Source: SVQP01 sp045603085 (lineage in GTDB: Bacteria; Bacillota; Clostridia; Oscillospirales; CAG-272). From it: 64,000 bases of DNA. This document shows, one piece after another, positions 1-8,792 of the stretch. Positions within the stretch are counted from its first letter, which is position 1, and every line of letters starts with the position of its first letter. The position numbers and the translations under genes were made by a program. The DNA is taken from assembly GCA_045603085.1 (NCBI GenBank), contig JAZULL010000132.1:1-64000 (forward strand). Reading direction: 5' to 3'. The notes below the pieces were generated by a model that was not told where the DNA came from, did no database searches, and saw only the letters and a list, made by a program, of their open reading frames with translations.

Positions 1-19
1 GGCATTTTTTTTGCAATTA

Positions 20-448
20 TCAGTCCATGAGCTTTGCGAAGAATGCAACCTCTTCGCGGGAGATGGTCTCGTCAACTGCGCAGAAGCACAGTGCAACGGT
101 CAGACCTGCTGCCTTGGACTCAGAGGGCATTGCGTCGATCATGTTGTCGATGAGCTCGCGGGATTCGGATCTGCTCAGCGCTGCTACCATCTCGCAGGTA
201 TCCTCATACTCGTGGTCACCCTCAAGCATATCGTTGAGGAACTGGTGCTCCAGTCTGGTCAGACGGCCGTCTGCACCCAGCAGAACTGCAAAGAACATCA
301 GAAGAGCCTTGCTTGCGGTATCGCCATCGCCTTCAAAGCCTGTAAGCAGTGCCTGTGCGAACTTTCTGCACTCGGGCTTTGCAATTGCAAGCAGCTGATC
401 ATAGGACAGGTTTACATAGCCTTGTAAAATTTCGTTAAAGGTTGCCAT
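20..448 (-). CDS. TerB-like tellurite-resistance-family protein
   Basis: A 142-residue, almost wholly helical acidic protein with the TerB/DjlA-type pattern: a helix with FFAVLLGADGRLTRLEHQFL near residues 50-70, then a second repeat ending AVDETISREEVAFFAKLMD. The family has a compact seven-helix fold thought to bind metal or act at the inner face of the membrane; its biochemical role is unsettled. I chose the ATG at 448 over an upstream ATG because GGGAGG sits just before it and the near-perfect promoter at 482-510 would leave no room for the longer form. It is monocistronic in the window and stops 19 bases from the left edge. No other tellurite or stress (ter) genes are nearby, so a general stress role is only inferred. 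Confidence 0.7.
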   Translation of the reverse strand: MATFNEILQGYVNLSYDQLLAIAKPECRKFAQALLTGFEGDGDTASKALLMFFAVLLGADGRLTRLEHQFLNDMLEGDHEYEDTCEMVAALSRSESRELIDNMIDAMPSESKAAGLTVALCFCAVDETISREEVAFFAKLMD

Positions 449-481
449 TGGAATCAATCCTCCCATTTTTATTGTGTGTTC

Positions 482-510
482 ATTATAACATGCCCCCCGA
501 CGCTTGTCAA
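482..510 (-). promoter_or_regulatory. Sigma-A promoter of the TerB-like gene
   Basis: Read on the minus strand, TTGACA (505-510) and TATAAT (482-487) are separated by exactly 17 bases, about 35 bases before the chosen start codon. Both hexamers match consensus perfectly. Confidence 0.8.
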
Positions 511-529
511 GGGGCACGGTCGAATTTTG

Positions 530-1366
530 TCAACCCATCAAGGTCCGGTAATAGTCATACGGCACCTGCAGATTTCCCCTTCCGACGCCGATACGGATAT
601 CGGGCTTGTTGGTGCCGTGGAAGTCGCTTCCGCCGCTTGGTGCAAGACCGTACTCGGCAACCAGCGCGTGCGCCAGCGCGGTCTGCTCCTGATTGAAGGT
701 GGAATAATCGGTCTCCATACCCACAAGTCCCGCGTCCTTGGCCTTGGGCAGAAATTCGCGCAAGGTGGGCTCGTCCAGGCTCAAAAACGGATGCGCCAGA
801 ATGGGCACGGCGTCAAATTCGATCAGCCGGGGGATGACCCCGAGGGCCTGCAATCTTTGCGGCTCGTGATAATAACCGCCCTTTTTGGAAAGCAGACCCG
901 AAAAGGCGGCCTTGATGCTCTCCACGTAGCCAAGCCGCATCAGCTCGGCCGCGATCAGCGCGCGGTTGACCGTGCCGTCGGGCGTGGCGGCCTTGATCTT
1001 TTCATAAGACACCTTGTAGCCCGCCGCGCAGAGATTTTGACAAAGGTCAACGTTGCTCTGTTCCTTTCTTTGCAGGTAGGCCGCAACGTACTCCTCCACC
1101 TCGTCAAGATGATCAAGGCTCTTGAACAGTCCCACAATATGAAGCTCGTTTCCCAGATAATCGGTGGACACCTCAATACCCGGTACGGGTGTCACGCCGC
1201 TATCCTTGGCGGCGGCCAGAAACGCGGGAATGCCGGATACGGTATTATGATCGGTCAGCGCAACAGCGCAAAGCCCTGCCTCTTTTGCAAGCACGATCAG
1301 CTCGGCGGGCGTGGACGTGCCGTCGGAATAGACCGAATGGGCGTGCAGATCACATAACTGATTCAT
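530..1366 (-). CDS. PHP-domain metal-dependent phosphoesterase
   Basis: This 278-residue protein has the PHP superfamily signature: DLHAHSVYSDGTSTP at the N terminus, ALTDHNTVSG near residue 36, GIEVST near 63, and later HPFLS and GGSDFHGTNKP motifs that supply the remaining histidine and aspartate metal ligands. Length and motif order match the stand-alone YciV/RNase AM-like group, which hydrolyses phosphate esters such as 3',5'-nucleoside bisphosphates. It is the last gene of a four-gene operon and overlaps the preceding transporter by 17 bases, so it is cotranslated with a glycoside uptake and breakdown module. Whether it works on a sugar phosphate or on nucleotides cannot be told from sequence. 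Confidence 0.85.
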   Translation of the reverse strand: MNQLCDLHAHSVYSDGTSTPAELIVLAKEAGLCAVALTDHNTVSGIPAFLAAAKDSGVTPVPGIEVSTDYLGNELHIVGLFKSLDHLDEVEEYVAAYLQRKEQSNVDLCQNLCAAGYKVSYEKIKAATPDGTVNRALIAAELMRLGYVESIKAAFSGLLSKKGGYYHEPQRLQALGVIPRLIEFDAVPILAHPFLSLDEPTLREFLPKAKDAGLVGMETDYSTFNQEQTALAHALVAEYGLAPSGGSDFHGTNKPDIRIGVGRGNLQVPYDYYRTLMG

Positions 1367-2606
1367 GAGATTTCTCCTTTTTGGGTATTACCAATTTGGG
1401 TATTACCAATGCGGCTGTGGCGCAAATTGCCACTACGGCAACGCCGGCCCACAAAAATACGTCGAATACGGCCTTCCAGCCATGGTTGCTTGCCACAAGT
1501 GCAAGACCGATCTGTGAGAGCGTACTGCCAACGTAACAGCAGCCGTTGATCATGCCCGCCACAAATCCCGAATTGGCCTTGTCGCGCAGCTCCAACGGAA
1601 TGATGCTGGTAGCGATATTGTTGGCACCGCTCATCAAAAGCGAGGTCAGAGCCAGCACGCCAAGCGTCAGATACCAATGCGGCGTATCAAACAAGCCGAG
1701 CACCGCCGCCACAAGTGCGGTGGCAAGGGCGAACACGATGCCCATAAGCAGCGCGTGGCTTTTGATCCTCTTATGCAGAGTCACCACAAAGCCGGTGCCG
1801 AAAATAGCCAGCACGGGAAGCGCCAGCGTGACAAAGATCGAAAGACTTTCCCCAAGTCCGTACGTATCGTACAGCATACTGGGCACCCATGACAGCAACC
1901 CGTCCTTGACCAGATTGATGATCACGGCCACACAGCCAAAGACCATCAACGTCAAGGTCACGTAGCGGCGTGCGGCAGGATCTTTGGCTGGGGTGGTCTT
2001 TTGCTCGGCGGTCGCCGGAACGGCATTGTCGGGCAGATCTGCCGTAATGCGCCCGTAAAGCGTAAACCACAGGCCGCCAACCGCCAGCATAACCAGCGCG
2101 CTGATCAAAAACGAATAGCGGAAGCCACCCCAAGTGGCCAAAAGTGCACTCAAGCCATACGACGTCAGTGTTCCCACGCTTGCCGTGGTGCTCATGGCCA
2201 CAATAGCCTTGCCGATGTTGGATTTATCCAAGTGCCGCGAGAGCGTGAGCATGATGGACGACCACAGCACAGACTGCGCCATGCCGTTGATCAGCCACAG
2301 ATATTTGATGGATGCAAACGGCGCGCCGCAAAAGATGGCCAGATTGACCGCAGCCGAGACCGCCAGCGCGGCGCTGAGCACACTCCGCATGGGATAGTGC
2401 TTGCACAGAATACCGTTTATGATCTGCCCCGCCCCGTATGCAAAGAAAAAGAAGGTGGTGGCCAGGGCAATGCTGTCCTCGCTTTGGCCGTAATAAAGCG
2501 AGAGTGGCAGAATATTGGTGTTGTAGCTGTACCTGCCAAGGTATGCACCGGTATAGAGTAACCAGCACATGGCGATCAGCCACTTGTCGCGTTTTTGAAA
2601 CGTCAT
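1350..2606 (-). CDS. MFS transporter (OPA-like)
   Basis: A 418-residue membrane protein with about twelve hydrophobic segments. The N-terminal stretch WLLYTGAYLGRYSYNTNILPL resembles the start of organophosphate:phosphate antiporters (glycerol-3-phosphate or hexose-phosphate transporters), and the PHP phosphoesterase next door would suit a phosphorylated substrate. The central loop (around residues 185-215) is hydrophilic, as expected between the two six-helix halves. Its ATG overlaps the stop of the upstream GH43 gene by four bases (ATGA), so expression is coupled. Substrate is inferred from context only; a sugar or glycoside is likely. Confidence 0.8.
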   Translation of the reverse strand: MTFQKRDKWLIAMCWLLYTGAYLGRYSYNTNILPLSLYYGQSEDSIALATTFFFFAYGAGQIINGILCKHYPMRSVLSAALAVSAAVNLAIFCGAPFASIKYLWLINGMAQSVLWSSIMLTLSRHLDKSNIGKAIVAMSTTASVGTLTSYGLSALLATWGGFRYSFLISALVMLAVGGLWFTLYGRITADLPDNAVPATAEQKTTPAKDPAARRYVTLTLMVFGCVAVIINLVKDGLLSWVPSMLYDTYGLGESLSIFVTLALPVLAIFGTGFVVTLHKRIKSHALLMGIVFALATALVAAVLGLFDTPHWYLTLGVLALTSLLMSGANNIATSIIPLELRDKANSGFVAGMINGCCYVGSTLSQIGLALVASNHGWKAVFDVFLWAGVAVVAICATAALVIPKLVIPKKEKSHESVM

Positions 2607-3874
2607 ACTGTTTTGAATGTAAATTCATCCACCGAGGCACTTGTAAAGCCGCCGAACAGCTTGACTGTCAGCTCACGTGTGCCGTGGATGGCGGGGATGC
2701 TTGCGCTCGCGTACGCATAGCCGTCGCTTGCCGCAACCTTGAAATCGGTGTGATAGCGTCCGTCCAGATACAGCTCGACGCGGCAGTTGGCGTCCGACTT
2801 GAGCTTGATCTCGAAGGTGTTCTCCCCTGCGAAATTCAGATAGCGGTAGGTTGCCGCATCACCGCCTCTGATTTCGGTCAGCGCAAGCACGTGTGCCGAA
2901 TCGGGGTCGCCCGCGATTCTCACGTGACCGACCAGCTCGCAGGCCGTATGCGCGGGCAGCGTGCAGGTTGCGGGAATGGGTGCACCTGCCCCTTGGGTGG
3001 TTTGCACGACCTCGGTAATCGTGCCGTCCTCGGCAAAATGAATGGGCTCTATGCAAACGTGTCTTGAATACTCACAGCCGTGGGTGGAGCGGTGATAGAA
3101 CACGTACCATTGATCCTTGAAGCAGACCATACTGCCGTGATTGTTCCACACCTCGGGGTCACAGCCGAAATTGTCAATGATCACGCCGCCGTACACAAAG
3201 CCGTGCATGGGGTGATCGGACACAGCGTAACCCAAGCAAGAGGGTCTGCCGTCCTCACGGTTGGGATCCCCGTGGCGGTGGGTATCGGCGAACAGATAAT
3301 AATATTTTCCGTTGATCTTTTTGACCGAGCTACCCTCGTGGAATTCATGCTCGTCCACGGTCAGCGGGGTGCAGATGCTATCCTGCTCGATCTCGACCAT
3401 GTTATCCTTGAGCTTGGCGGCGTGGCACCACGTCAGCTGTCCCCAGTACAGATAGACCTGTCCGTCGTCATCGATCAGGACCGCGGGGTCAATGCCCTGC
3501 ACGCCCTCGATCTGTCCGACGTCCACAAAAGGCCCGGTGGGGCTTTGAGACTTGGCCACGCCGCATCTGCCGTCCGGCACGCAGTAGTAAAGATAATACC
3601 AGCCGTCACGAAAGGCGCAATCGGGCGCGTACAGCACGCCGCACTCCTGTGCCCAGGTGGAGTCGGCAATGGAAAATGCCACGCCGTGGTCTACCCAATG
3701 GATCAGATCATCCGAGGAATAGACGTGGTGCACGTCGCTGCAGAAGCTGCTTCTTCCCTGAATATCAAACGAGCCGTAGAGATAAATGCGGCCGTCCTCC
3801 CACACGTGGGCCTCCACGTCGGGGATGAAAACGTCGGGCGCTAAGATGGGATTGTGTGCAAAATTGATGCTCAT
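2603..3874 (-). CDS. Glycoside hydrolase family 43-like enzyme with C-terminal beta-sandwich
   Basis: The first 300 residues form a five-bladed propeller of the GH43 kind. IPDVEAHVWEDGRIYLYGS supplies the general base aspartate, GIDPAVLIDDDGQVYLYWG the modulating aspartate, and HEFHEGSSVKKINGKYYY the acid glutamate. These enzymes remove arabinose or xylose from plant polysaccharides. The last 110 residues look like a carbohydrate-binding beta-sandwich (CBM6/DUF-like). There is no signal peptide, so it should act in the cytoplasm on imported oligosaccharides, consistent with MFS genes on both sides. The ATG overlaps the upstream stop by four bases. Exact substrate is unknown. Confidence 0.88.
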   Translation of the reverse strand: MSINFAHNPILAPDVFIPDVEAHVWEDGRIYLYGSFDIQGRSSFCSDVHHVYSSDDLIHWVDHGVAFSIADSTWAQECGVLYAPDCAFRDGWYYLYYCVPDGRCGVAKSQSPTGPFVDVGQIEGVQGIDPAVLIDDDGQVYLYWGQLTWCHAAKLKDNMVEIEQDSICTPLTVDEHEFHEGSSVKKINGKYYYLFADTHRHGDPNREDGRPSCLGYAVSDHPMHGFVYGGVIIDNFGCDPEVWNNHGSMVCFKDQWYVFYHRSTHGCEYSRHVCIEPIHFAEDGTITEVVQTTQGAGAPIPATCTLPAHTACELVGHVRIAGDPDSAHVLALTEIRGGDAATYRYLNFAGENTFEIKLKSDANCRVELYLDGRYHTDFKVAASDGYAYASASIPAIHGTRELTVKLFGGFTSASVDEFTFKTV

Positions 3875-5115
3875 GCTGCTTCCTCTTTCTTTTTATCTTG
3901 TCTGCGGAAATGTGCGTATACGGGGATGGCACACAGCGGAAACAGCGTGCCGATCAGAATACCAAGACGCATGCCAAGCTGCTCGGGCGCAAGGCTCAGC
4001 GTAGCGGCCAGCTCGGACACGGCGGGAATGGCAATGGTCAAGTCTGTCACCACACCGACAAGCTGAGGGCCAACCGACGCCCCCATGTCACCGCCCGCGG
4101 CCATGAGTGCAAAGATCAGCACGCCACCCGTGGGATAGCGGTCGGACGCTACCAAAAGGCTACCCGGCCACATCATGGAAACACAGAATCCGGTAAAGGC
4201 ACAGCCAAGCAAGCCGACAATGGCAAAGGGCGAGAGAGCGGCGATCAGATAGCAGGCAGTTGCACCCAGTGCGCCCCACAAGATGGCACGGGAGGGACGC
4301 TTACCGATCCTGGCAAACAAGCTTCTGCCCATACCCAGCGCAACCGAGAAGCAGGCTACGCCAAGCAGATCACCCAGCACCTTGGGAAGTCCCAGGGCTT
4401 GCTCCAGATAACCGGACGCCCATTGCGCCATGGTACATTCCGAAGCACCGCCCAAAAAGATGGCCAATACACACAGCCAAACCGTTTTATCCTTCATAAA
4501 ATGCACAGCACCCGAGGTTTTTTCGGGCGTTTGCATCACGGGAATGCGTGCACCGGCAAACAGAATGGCCGCCGTGATAGGCACCAGCGTCATCAGCGCC
4601 ACAAGCCATTGCCAATTTTGGTTGCCAAACAGCAACAAAAATACAGTTGCCACAACCACCATACCCACAACGCCCCAGGCATACACCGAATGCAGCTTGC
4701 TCATTTCCCTCTCGGGATTTTCGGCGGGAATGGCGGCGATGACCGGGCTGATCAGCACCTCGCAAAGTCCGCTTGCCGCGCAAGCCACCACTGTACCAAG
4801 TACCAGACCCAAATACGCGGCATTCGGGAACAGCACGGGGGCAAGTGCCATGAGAACAAGCCCTGCAATGGCAATGATTGGCGTGAGCTTGACAGTCAGC
4901 GGAATGTTGAATTTATGAGAGAAAAACGAAAAAATGAGATCCACGGTCAACTGGGTGAAAAAATTGATCAGTACCAGCGTGCCAAGCAGCGAGTACGAAA
5001 TGCCGTAAGTCTCATGGAAGGTCAGAAACAGAAGCGGCGGCAGATTGCCGATCACGCTCATGGTGATGTTAACAGCGTAGCAGGCCGCGACCGTGCGGCG
5101 GTAAGTCTTTGCCAT
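3871..5115 (-). CDS. MFS transporter, first gene of the glycoside operon
   Basis: A 414-residue protein with about twelve transmembrane segments (N terminus YRRTVAACYAVNITMSVIG, repeated amphipathic hydrophobic blocks to residue 400) and a basic C-terminal tail ending RRQDKKKEEAA. Family is major facilitator superfamily, close to the sugar-porter-like or fucose-permease-like group by its general appearance. AAAGGAG precedes the ATG, and a strong promoter lies just upstream (5150-5178). With the downstream GH43 enzyme, second MFS and PHP phosphatase it forms one coupled operon; the likely role is entry of an oligosaccharide. Confidence 0.8.
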   Translation of the reverse strand: MAKTYRRTVAACYAVNITMSVIGNLPPLLFLTFHETYGISYSLLGTLVLINFFTQLTVDLIFSFFSHKFNIPLTVKLTPIIAIAGLVLMALAPVLFPNAAYLGLVLGTVVACAASGLCEVLISPVIAAIPAENPEREMSKLHSVYAWGVVGMVVVATVFLLLFGNQNWQWLVALMTLVPITAAILFAGARIPVMQTPEKTSGAVHFMKDKTVWLCVLAIFLGGASECTMAQWASGYLEQALGLPKVLGDLLGVACFSVALGMGRSLFARIGKRPSRAILWGALGATACYLIAALSPFAIVGLLGCAFTGFCVSMMWPGSLLVASDRYPTGGVLIFALMAAGGDMGASVGPQLVGVVTDLTIAIPAVSELAATLSLAPEQLGMRLGILIGTLFPLCAIPVYAHFRRQDKKKEEAA

Positions 5116-5149
5116 GACGAGACTCCTTTCGAGTCAAAACGATACTAAA

Positions 5150-5178
5150 ATTATAGCACAAACGACTGTGGGAGTCAA
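5150..5178 (-). promoter_or_regulatory. Promoter of the MFS-GH43-MFS-PHP operon
   Basis: On the minus strand TTGACT (5173-5178) and TATAAT (5150-5155) are 17 bases apart, 35 bases before the ATG at 5115. No obvious operator palindrome is visible around it. Confidence 0.75.
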
Positions 5179-5237
5179 TGGAATTGCGGAAAAATCACAT
5201 CTTGCATATACTGTTCAAAAAAGATTGGAGGACACTT

Positions 5238-5729
5238 ATGAACAGACCGACAAGACCCCCTCACCTTGAAAATCTGATGCACCGCACGCCCGTGGCTTGG
5301 GCAAGGCTATACGGCAGCCGACAGTCCCCCGACATTATGGGGCTGGTACGTTTTTTTGACACACCACTTGGCACGCTGGTCGTCACCGAGATCAGCGGAT
5401 TGCCGATGGGCGAGCGCGGCAAAAGCCCGATCTTCGCCTACCACATTCACAGCGGCGGCTCGTGCACGGGCAACGACACCGATCCCTTTTCCGATGCGGG
5501 CACGCACTATAATCCCGATGACGCGCCCCATCCCTATCACGCGGGCGACCTGCCGCCGCTGTTCGGATCTGACGGCCACGCCTTTGCGGCCACCCTGACC
5601 GATCGGTTCAGTGCCGCCGAGGTGATCGGCAAGACCGTGATCATCCACGCCATGCCGGATGATTTCACCACCCAGCCTGCGGGCATGGCGGGCGAAAAGA
5701 TCGCATGTGGGGAGATCAGAGGCAGGTGA
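5238..5729 (+). CDS. Cu/Zn superoxide dismutase-family protein
   Basis: A 163-residue protein with the Cu/Zn SOD copper and zinc ligands in order: YHIHSGGSC (first two copper histidines), THYNP (bridging histidine), HPYHAGDLPP (zinc histidine pair), a following aspartate in GSDGHAF, and the C-terminal VIIHAMPDDFTTQPAG, then GEKIACGEI, which closes the active-site channel. The cysteines of SGGSC and IACGEI could make the structural disulfide. GGAGG lies 8 bases before this ATG, so I prefer it to a longer upstream frame. It has no signal peptide, unlike most bacterial SodC proteins, suggesting a cytoplasmic form. It is a single plus-strand gene between two minus-strand operons, ending in a shared terminator. 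Confidence 0.87.
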   Translation: MNRPTRPPHLENLMHRTPVAWARLYGSRQSPDIMGLVRFFDTPLGTLVVTEISGLPMGERGKSPIFAYHIHSGGSCTGNDTDPFSDAGTHYNPDDAPHPYHAGDLPPLFGSDGHAFAATLTDRFSAAEVIGKTVIIHAMPDDFTTQPAGMAGEKIACGEIRGR

Positions 5730-5738
5730 TCATGCAAA

Positions 5739-5764
5739 AAGGGCTATGCCAATGCATAGCCCTT
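5739..5764. terminator. Bidirectional terminator between SOD and the eleven-gene operon
   Basis: An 11-bp perfect stem (5739-5749 with 5754-5764) closes a four-base CAAT loop. On the minus strand it is followed by TTTTT, so it should end the long operon; on the plus strand the T tract is weaker. Confidence 0.8.
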
Positions 5765-5772
5765 GATTCTGT

Positions 5773-6735
5773 TTATTTTTCCAACGCCTCAAAGACCTTG
5801 GCCCAGACCTCTGTGTCCTGCTCGGTCATGCGGTGCCAGTCGTAATTTGCCACAAAGGCGGCCTTTTCGGCAAGCGTTGCATGCTTGTTCTTCTTGCGCA
5901 TCTTTTGCAGATCGGCAAAGAATGCGTCCTTATATGCCACGGCGTCGGCGGTATAGTTGGGGTTGTGTCCCTTGCCCGACACCAGCATCAGCTCAACGTT
6001 TTCCCTGCCCGAAAGCCCTGCGACCAGCGCGTCGTAGTGCGGGGTTTTCTTGCAGAGCGTGTCGTTATCCGAATAGATCAGAAGTGCCTTGACGTTGCTG
6101 TTTTGCAGCGTCTTTACCGCATTGTAATCCACGAAATCGGGGTTGTGCTCTCTCTCCAGCGCCATAACCGACTTGCGGCAGCCCTTCATGATGCCACCGA
6201 AATAGGACTCGATCAAAAGCTCGACCGACACAAAGCCGGAAAATACCACGATATGCGAAATCTCGGGATGCAGAGCCGTGATATTGAGCGTGGAAAAGCC
6301 GCCCCAGCTATGACCCACGACAGAGATATCGTAGCCGTCAAAGCGACCGTCGCGCTTGATTGCATTGATACAATCGTTCAGATCTCGCAGGGATTGCGCC
6401 ATGCCGTTTGTATTCTCGCCGCCCGATTGCATGCAACCGGTGTGGTCATAAGCCAGCACCAGATAGCCGCGGCGGCACAGGGTTTCGATCTCTCTTGTGT
6501 AAGCGGTGTGGCCTGCGCCCATGCCGTGGTCAAACACGATCAGCCGCCCCGGAATGGGATTGGGATAGCTGTAAAGATATCCCACCAGCATGTGCCCCGC
6601 AGAGGCTCTGAAGGTAAAAGGCTTGGCATCAAGCCCCTCAAAATCGGCGGCGGTGAAATAGAACACGTCTGCCGTGTCATCACAGCGACCGTAAGCGGAT
6701 TTTTTATACTGTTCTACGATCATTTTTGTAAACAT
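5773..6735 (-). CDS. Alpha/beta-hydrolase (serine esterase/acyltransferase-like)
   Basis: A 320-residue single-domain alpha/beta hydrolase. Visible are the oxyanion-side motif DHGMGAGHTAY near residue 68, the nucleophile elbow GHSWGGFS, an acid in IYSDNDTLC and a late histidine in VSGKGHNPNYT, giving a complete Ser-Asp-His triad in the right order. No signal peptide. AGAGGTG precedes the ATG at 6735, which I prefer to an ATG 21 bases upstream inside the preceding gene. It is the last gene of the long operon, separated from the GNAT gene by one base, and could act as an esterase or thioesterase on the product of the upstream ligase. That role is inference. Confidence 0.8.
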   Translation of the reverse strand: MFTKMIVEQYKKSAYGRCDDTADVFYFTAADFEGLDAKPFTFRASAGHMLVGYLYSYPNPIPGRLIVFDHGMGAGHTAYTREIETLCRRGYLVLAYDHTGCMQSGGENTNGMAQSLRDLNDCINAIKRDGRFDGYDISVVGHSWGGFSTLNITALHPEISHIVVFSGFVSVELLIESYFGGIMKGCRKSVMALEREHNPDFVDYNAVKTLQNSNVKALLIYSDNDTLCKKTPHYDALVAGLSGRENVELMLVSGKGHNPNYTADAVAYKDAFFADLQKMRKKNKHATLAEKAAFVANYDWHRMTEQDTEVWAKVFEALEK

Positions 6736-6736
6736 A

Positions 6737-7492
6737 TCAGCACCTCTTAAATTCAACGTTGGTTTGGGAATACGCGGGATATACCTGCACAGCGCCTCCG
6801 TAGCGCCAGCCGACGCATCTGCCCTGCTCGGTAAACAGCATTTCAGTCTGATCGGGGCAAGTCAGCAGTGCCTGCTCGACCGACGGCATGCCGTCAAAGC
6901 CAAACGGCAGACCTATATGCACAAGTGCAAACTTGAGCAAAAGATCGATCTCGTGGCGGTATTGAAACGATGCAGGGCGGGAGTACAGCACGCGGGCGGG
7001 CTTATAATACACCTCGCAAAACTCGTCAAAGCTCTCGGGGCTATTCCCCAGCGGCATGTAGGACGGCCCGTGTGTCGCGCCCGCCTCGATGGGACGCATG
7101 CCGTACCGCTCATACATGCGCGCGGCCTTTGGGGCTGACGTGCAAAAGAGGGCGAGCGGCTGATCAGGGCGGCTTTGCAGATCGTCATACCACAGCTCGA
7201 GCAATCTTGTGCCGATTCCCTGCCCGCGGCAGGATTCCAAGGTCAGAAAATTACCGAAATTGCCAATGGCGTTCTCATGTTTGCCCCAGCCGTTCCACAG
7301 GCGGCTGATGCATGCGCCGTCCTCGTGAGCCACGAAATACACGTCACGGCACTCGCCCGCAAGTGCACCCGATGCGCGCCGCCGCATGACCTCGGCATAA
7401 GATTTGCCGGGGGATTCATCCGCCAGCATGCGGCCAAGGGCCTGCCCTGCCTCATTCATCCCCTGCTCGGGGTGAAAAATATCAAATTTCAT
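6737..7492 (-). CDS. GNAT-family N-acetyltransferase
   Basis: A 251-residue protein whose first half holds the GNAT acetyl-CoA site: NFLTLESCRGQGIGTRLLELW (pattern R/Q-x-x-G-x-G/A) near residues 82-102, followed by the FCTSAPKAARMYERYGMRP beta-bulge region. The C-terminal 100 residues are not typical GNAT sequence and end in a beta-rich segment (GRCVGWRYGGAVQVYPAYS). The N terminus and the RMLADESPGKSYAEVMRRRASG region resemble acetyltransferases found in surface-polymer or natural-product clusters. It lies ten bases downstream of the AMP-forming ligase. Substrate unknown. Confidence 0.75.
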   Translation of the reverse strand: MKFDIFHPEQGMNEAGQALGRMLADESPGKSYAEVMRRRASGALAGECRDVYFVAHEDGACISRLWNGWGKHENAIGNFGNFLTLESCRGQGIGTRLLELWYDDLQSRPDQPLALFCTSAPKAARMYERYGMRPIEAGATHGPSYMPLGNSPESFDEFCEVYYKPARVLYSRPASFQYRHEIDLLLKFALVHIGLPFGFDGMPSVEQALLTCPDQTEMLFTEQGRCVGWRYGGAVQVYPAYSQTNVEFKRC

Positions 7493-7502
7493 AGCCCCTC
7501 CT

Positions 7503-8792
7503 TTATCGGTGCTTGCGCACGACCTGCTCGATCAGGCGCGCGTAATCCGGCTTGGTCTTGTGCTTGGCGTCCATGGGGATTTTGCGCATGCGAATATACG
7601 TCACGCCGTCTTCCCTGTGCGCAAGACGCCCTTGATAGCAAAAATACAGCCGATCCCCATGCAAAAACGAAAATCCCTTTTTCACGCCGGGGTTTTGCGA
7701 CAGCAGGCGCATATCTGTCAGATAATTGTAGCAATCGGGGCGGCTGTACTGCGCCCTGCCCACGATATGCAGTCCGTGCTCGTCGATATAGCCAAGATCG
7801 CTCCCCTCTACGGTATGATCGGGGGTCAGCACCACGCGGCCGCGCGCACAGATCCTGCCCACGCCACCCGGATCGCAGTCCTTAATCGAGAGCTCCACGC
7901 CGTCAATGCCCGATTGCATGGCATTGCCGTGCGCTATATAGTGCGCCAGCGTACCCTTTGCCATCAGCACGCATTCGCTTGAGCCGTATATATAGTTCAC
8001 CTCGGCACTTGGGAAGGTCGTCTGCAGTTTTTTCGCCTGCGCGGGATACAGCACAGCACCGCCGAAATACAGCCGACGCACCCGTGCGGCACAGCCGCGC
8101 ACCGACAGCAGCGAGGATATCGAGGCCAGCACGGCACTCACACCCAGCGCGTCGAGTCGCTTGGGGTCCACACGTCGGTCAATGATGCAGGTCATGCCCG
8201 CATACACCACAAAAAGCGTATATATGGGCAGGTTTGCCCACACCACGTCGGTGCTCGTGATCTCAATATTGCGCGACACCACCTCGATCTGCGCCTGCAG
8301 ATCAGCCAGCGTGCGCTCCACGGGCTTGGGATCGCCCGTTGTTCCCGAGGTAAAGGTGGTCAGCACCACGCGCTCAGCCCCCGAATCGGGCGGCGTGGGG
8401 GTATCGGGATAGCTTGTATAACGCGAGACGTTGATGCGCTCCACGCCAAGCCGCATGGCCATGCACAGCGGTGCGGTCTTGCGGTTGCAGAAGGCGTGGG
8501 TGATGCCGTTTTGCCCGATCACGCGCCTGATTCTGCCCGCGTCGCGGTAGGAATCCATAACCACCACGTTGATGCCGTAATAGATGCATGCAAACAGCAG
8601 AACGTAAAACTCATACGACGGCAACACCAGCAACAGCACGCGACTGCCCCGCGCAAGTCCCATATCCGAGAACATATTCACGGTTCTGTAAACGTCGGAC
8701 AGCAGACGCGAAAAGTCAACGTGCCGCTTGCCGCTGATAAAGGCCGTTTTGTCGGCATTGTTTTGACAGGTCTTTACAAACGTTTCAATCAT
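7503..8792 (-). CDS. AMP-forming acyl-CoA synthetase/ligase-family enzyme
   Basis: A 429-residue member of the ANL adenylating superfamily. It shows the P-loop TFTSGTTGDPKPVERT (A3), NYIYGSSECVLM (A5), the aspartate motif DLGYIDEHGLHIVGR (A7/A8), and a terminal KIPMDAKHKTKPDYARL holding the A10 lysine. The last motif looks like the PVDRRHN-K pattern of OleC-type beta-lactone synthetases. It is shorter than normal acyl-CoA synthetases (about 500-600 aa), the missing part being in the N-terminal subdomains. It overlaps the BtaA-like gene by eight bases. The likely reaction is activation of a carboxylate as an acyl-AMP; the acceptor is unknown. Confidence 0.82.
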   Translation of the reverse strand: MIETFVKTCQNNADKTAFISGKRHVDFSRLLSDVYRTVNMFSDMGLARGSRVLLLVLPSYEFYVLLFACIYYGINVVVMDSYRDAGRIRRVIGQNGITHAFCNRKTAPLCMAMRLGVERINVSRYTSYPDTPTPPDSGAERVVLTTFTSGTTGDPKPVERTLADLQAQIEVVSRNIEITSTDVVWANLPIYTLFVVYAGMTCIIDRRVDPKRLDALGVSAVLASISSLLSVRGCAARVRRLYFGGAVLYPAQAKKLQTTFPSAEVNYIYGSSECVLMAKGTLAHYIAHGNAMQSGIDGVELSIKDCDPGGVGRICARGRVVLTPDHTVEGSDLGYIDEHGLHIVGRAQYSRPDCYNYLTDMRLLSQNPGVKKGFSFLHGDRLYFCYQGRLAHREDGVTYIRMRKIPMDAKHKTKPDYARLIEQVVRKHR

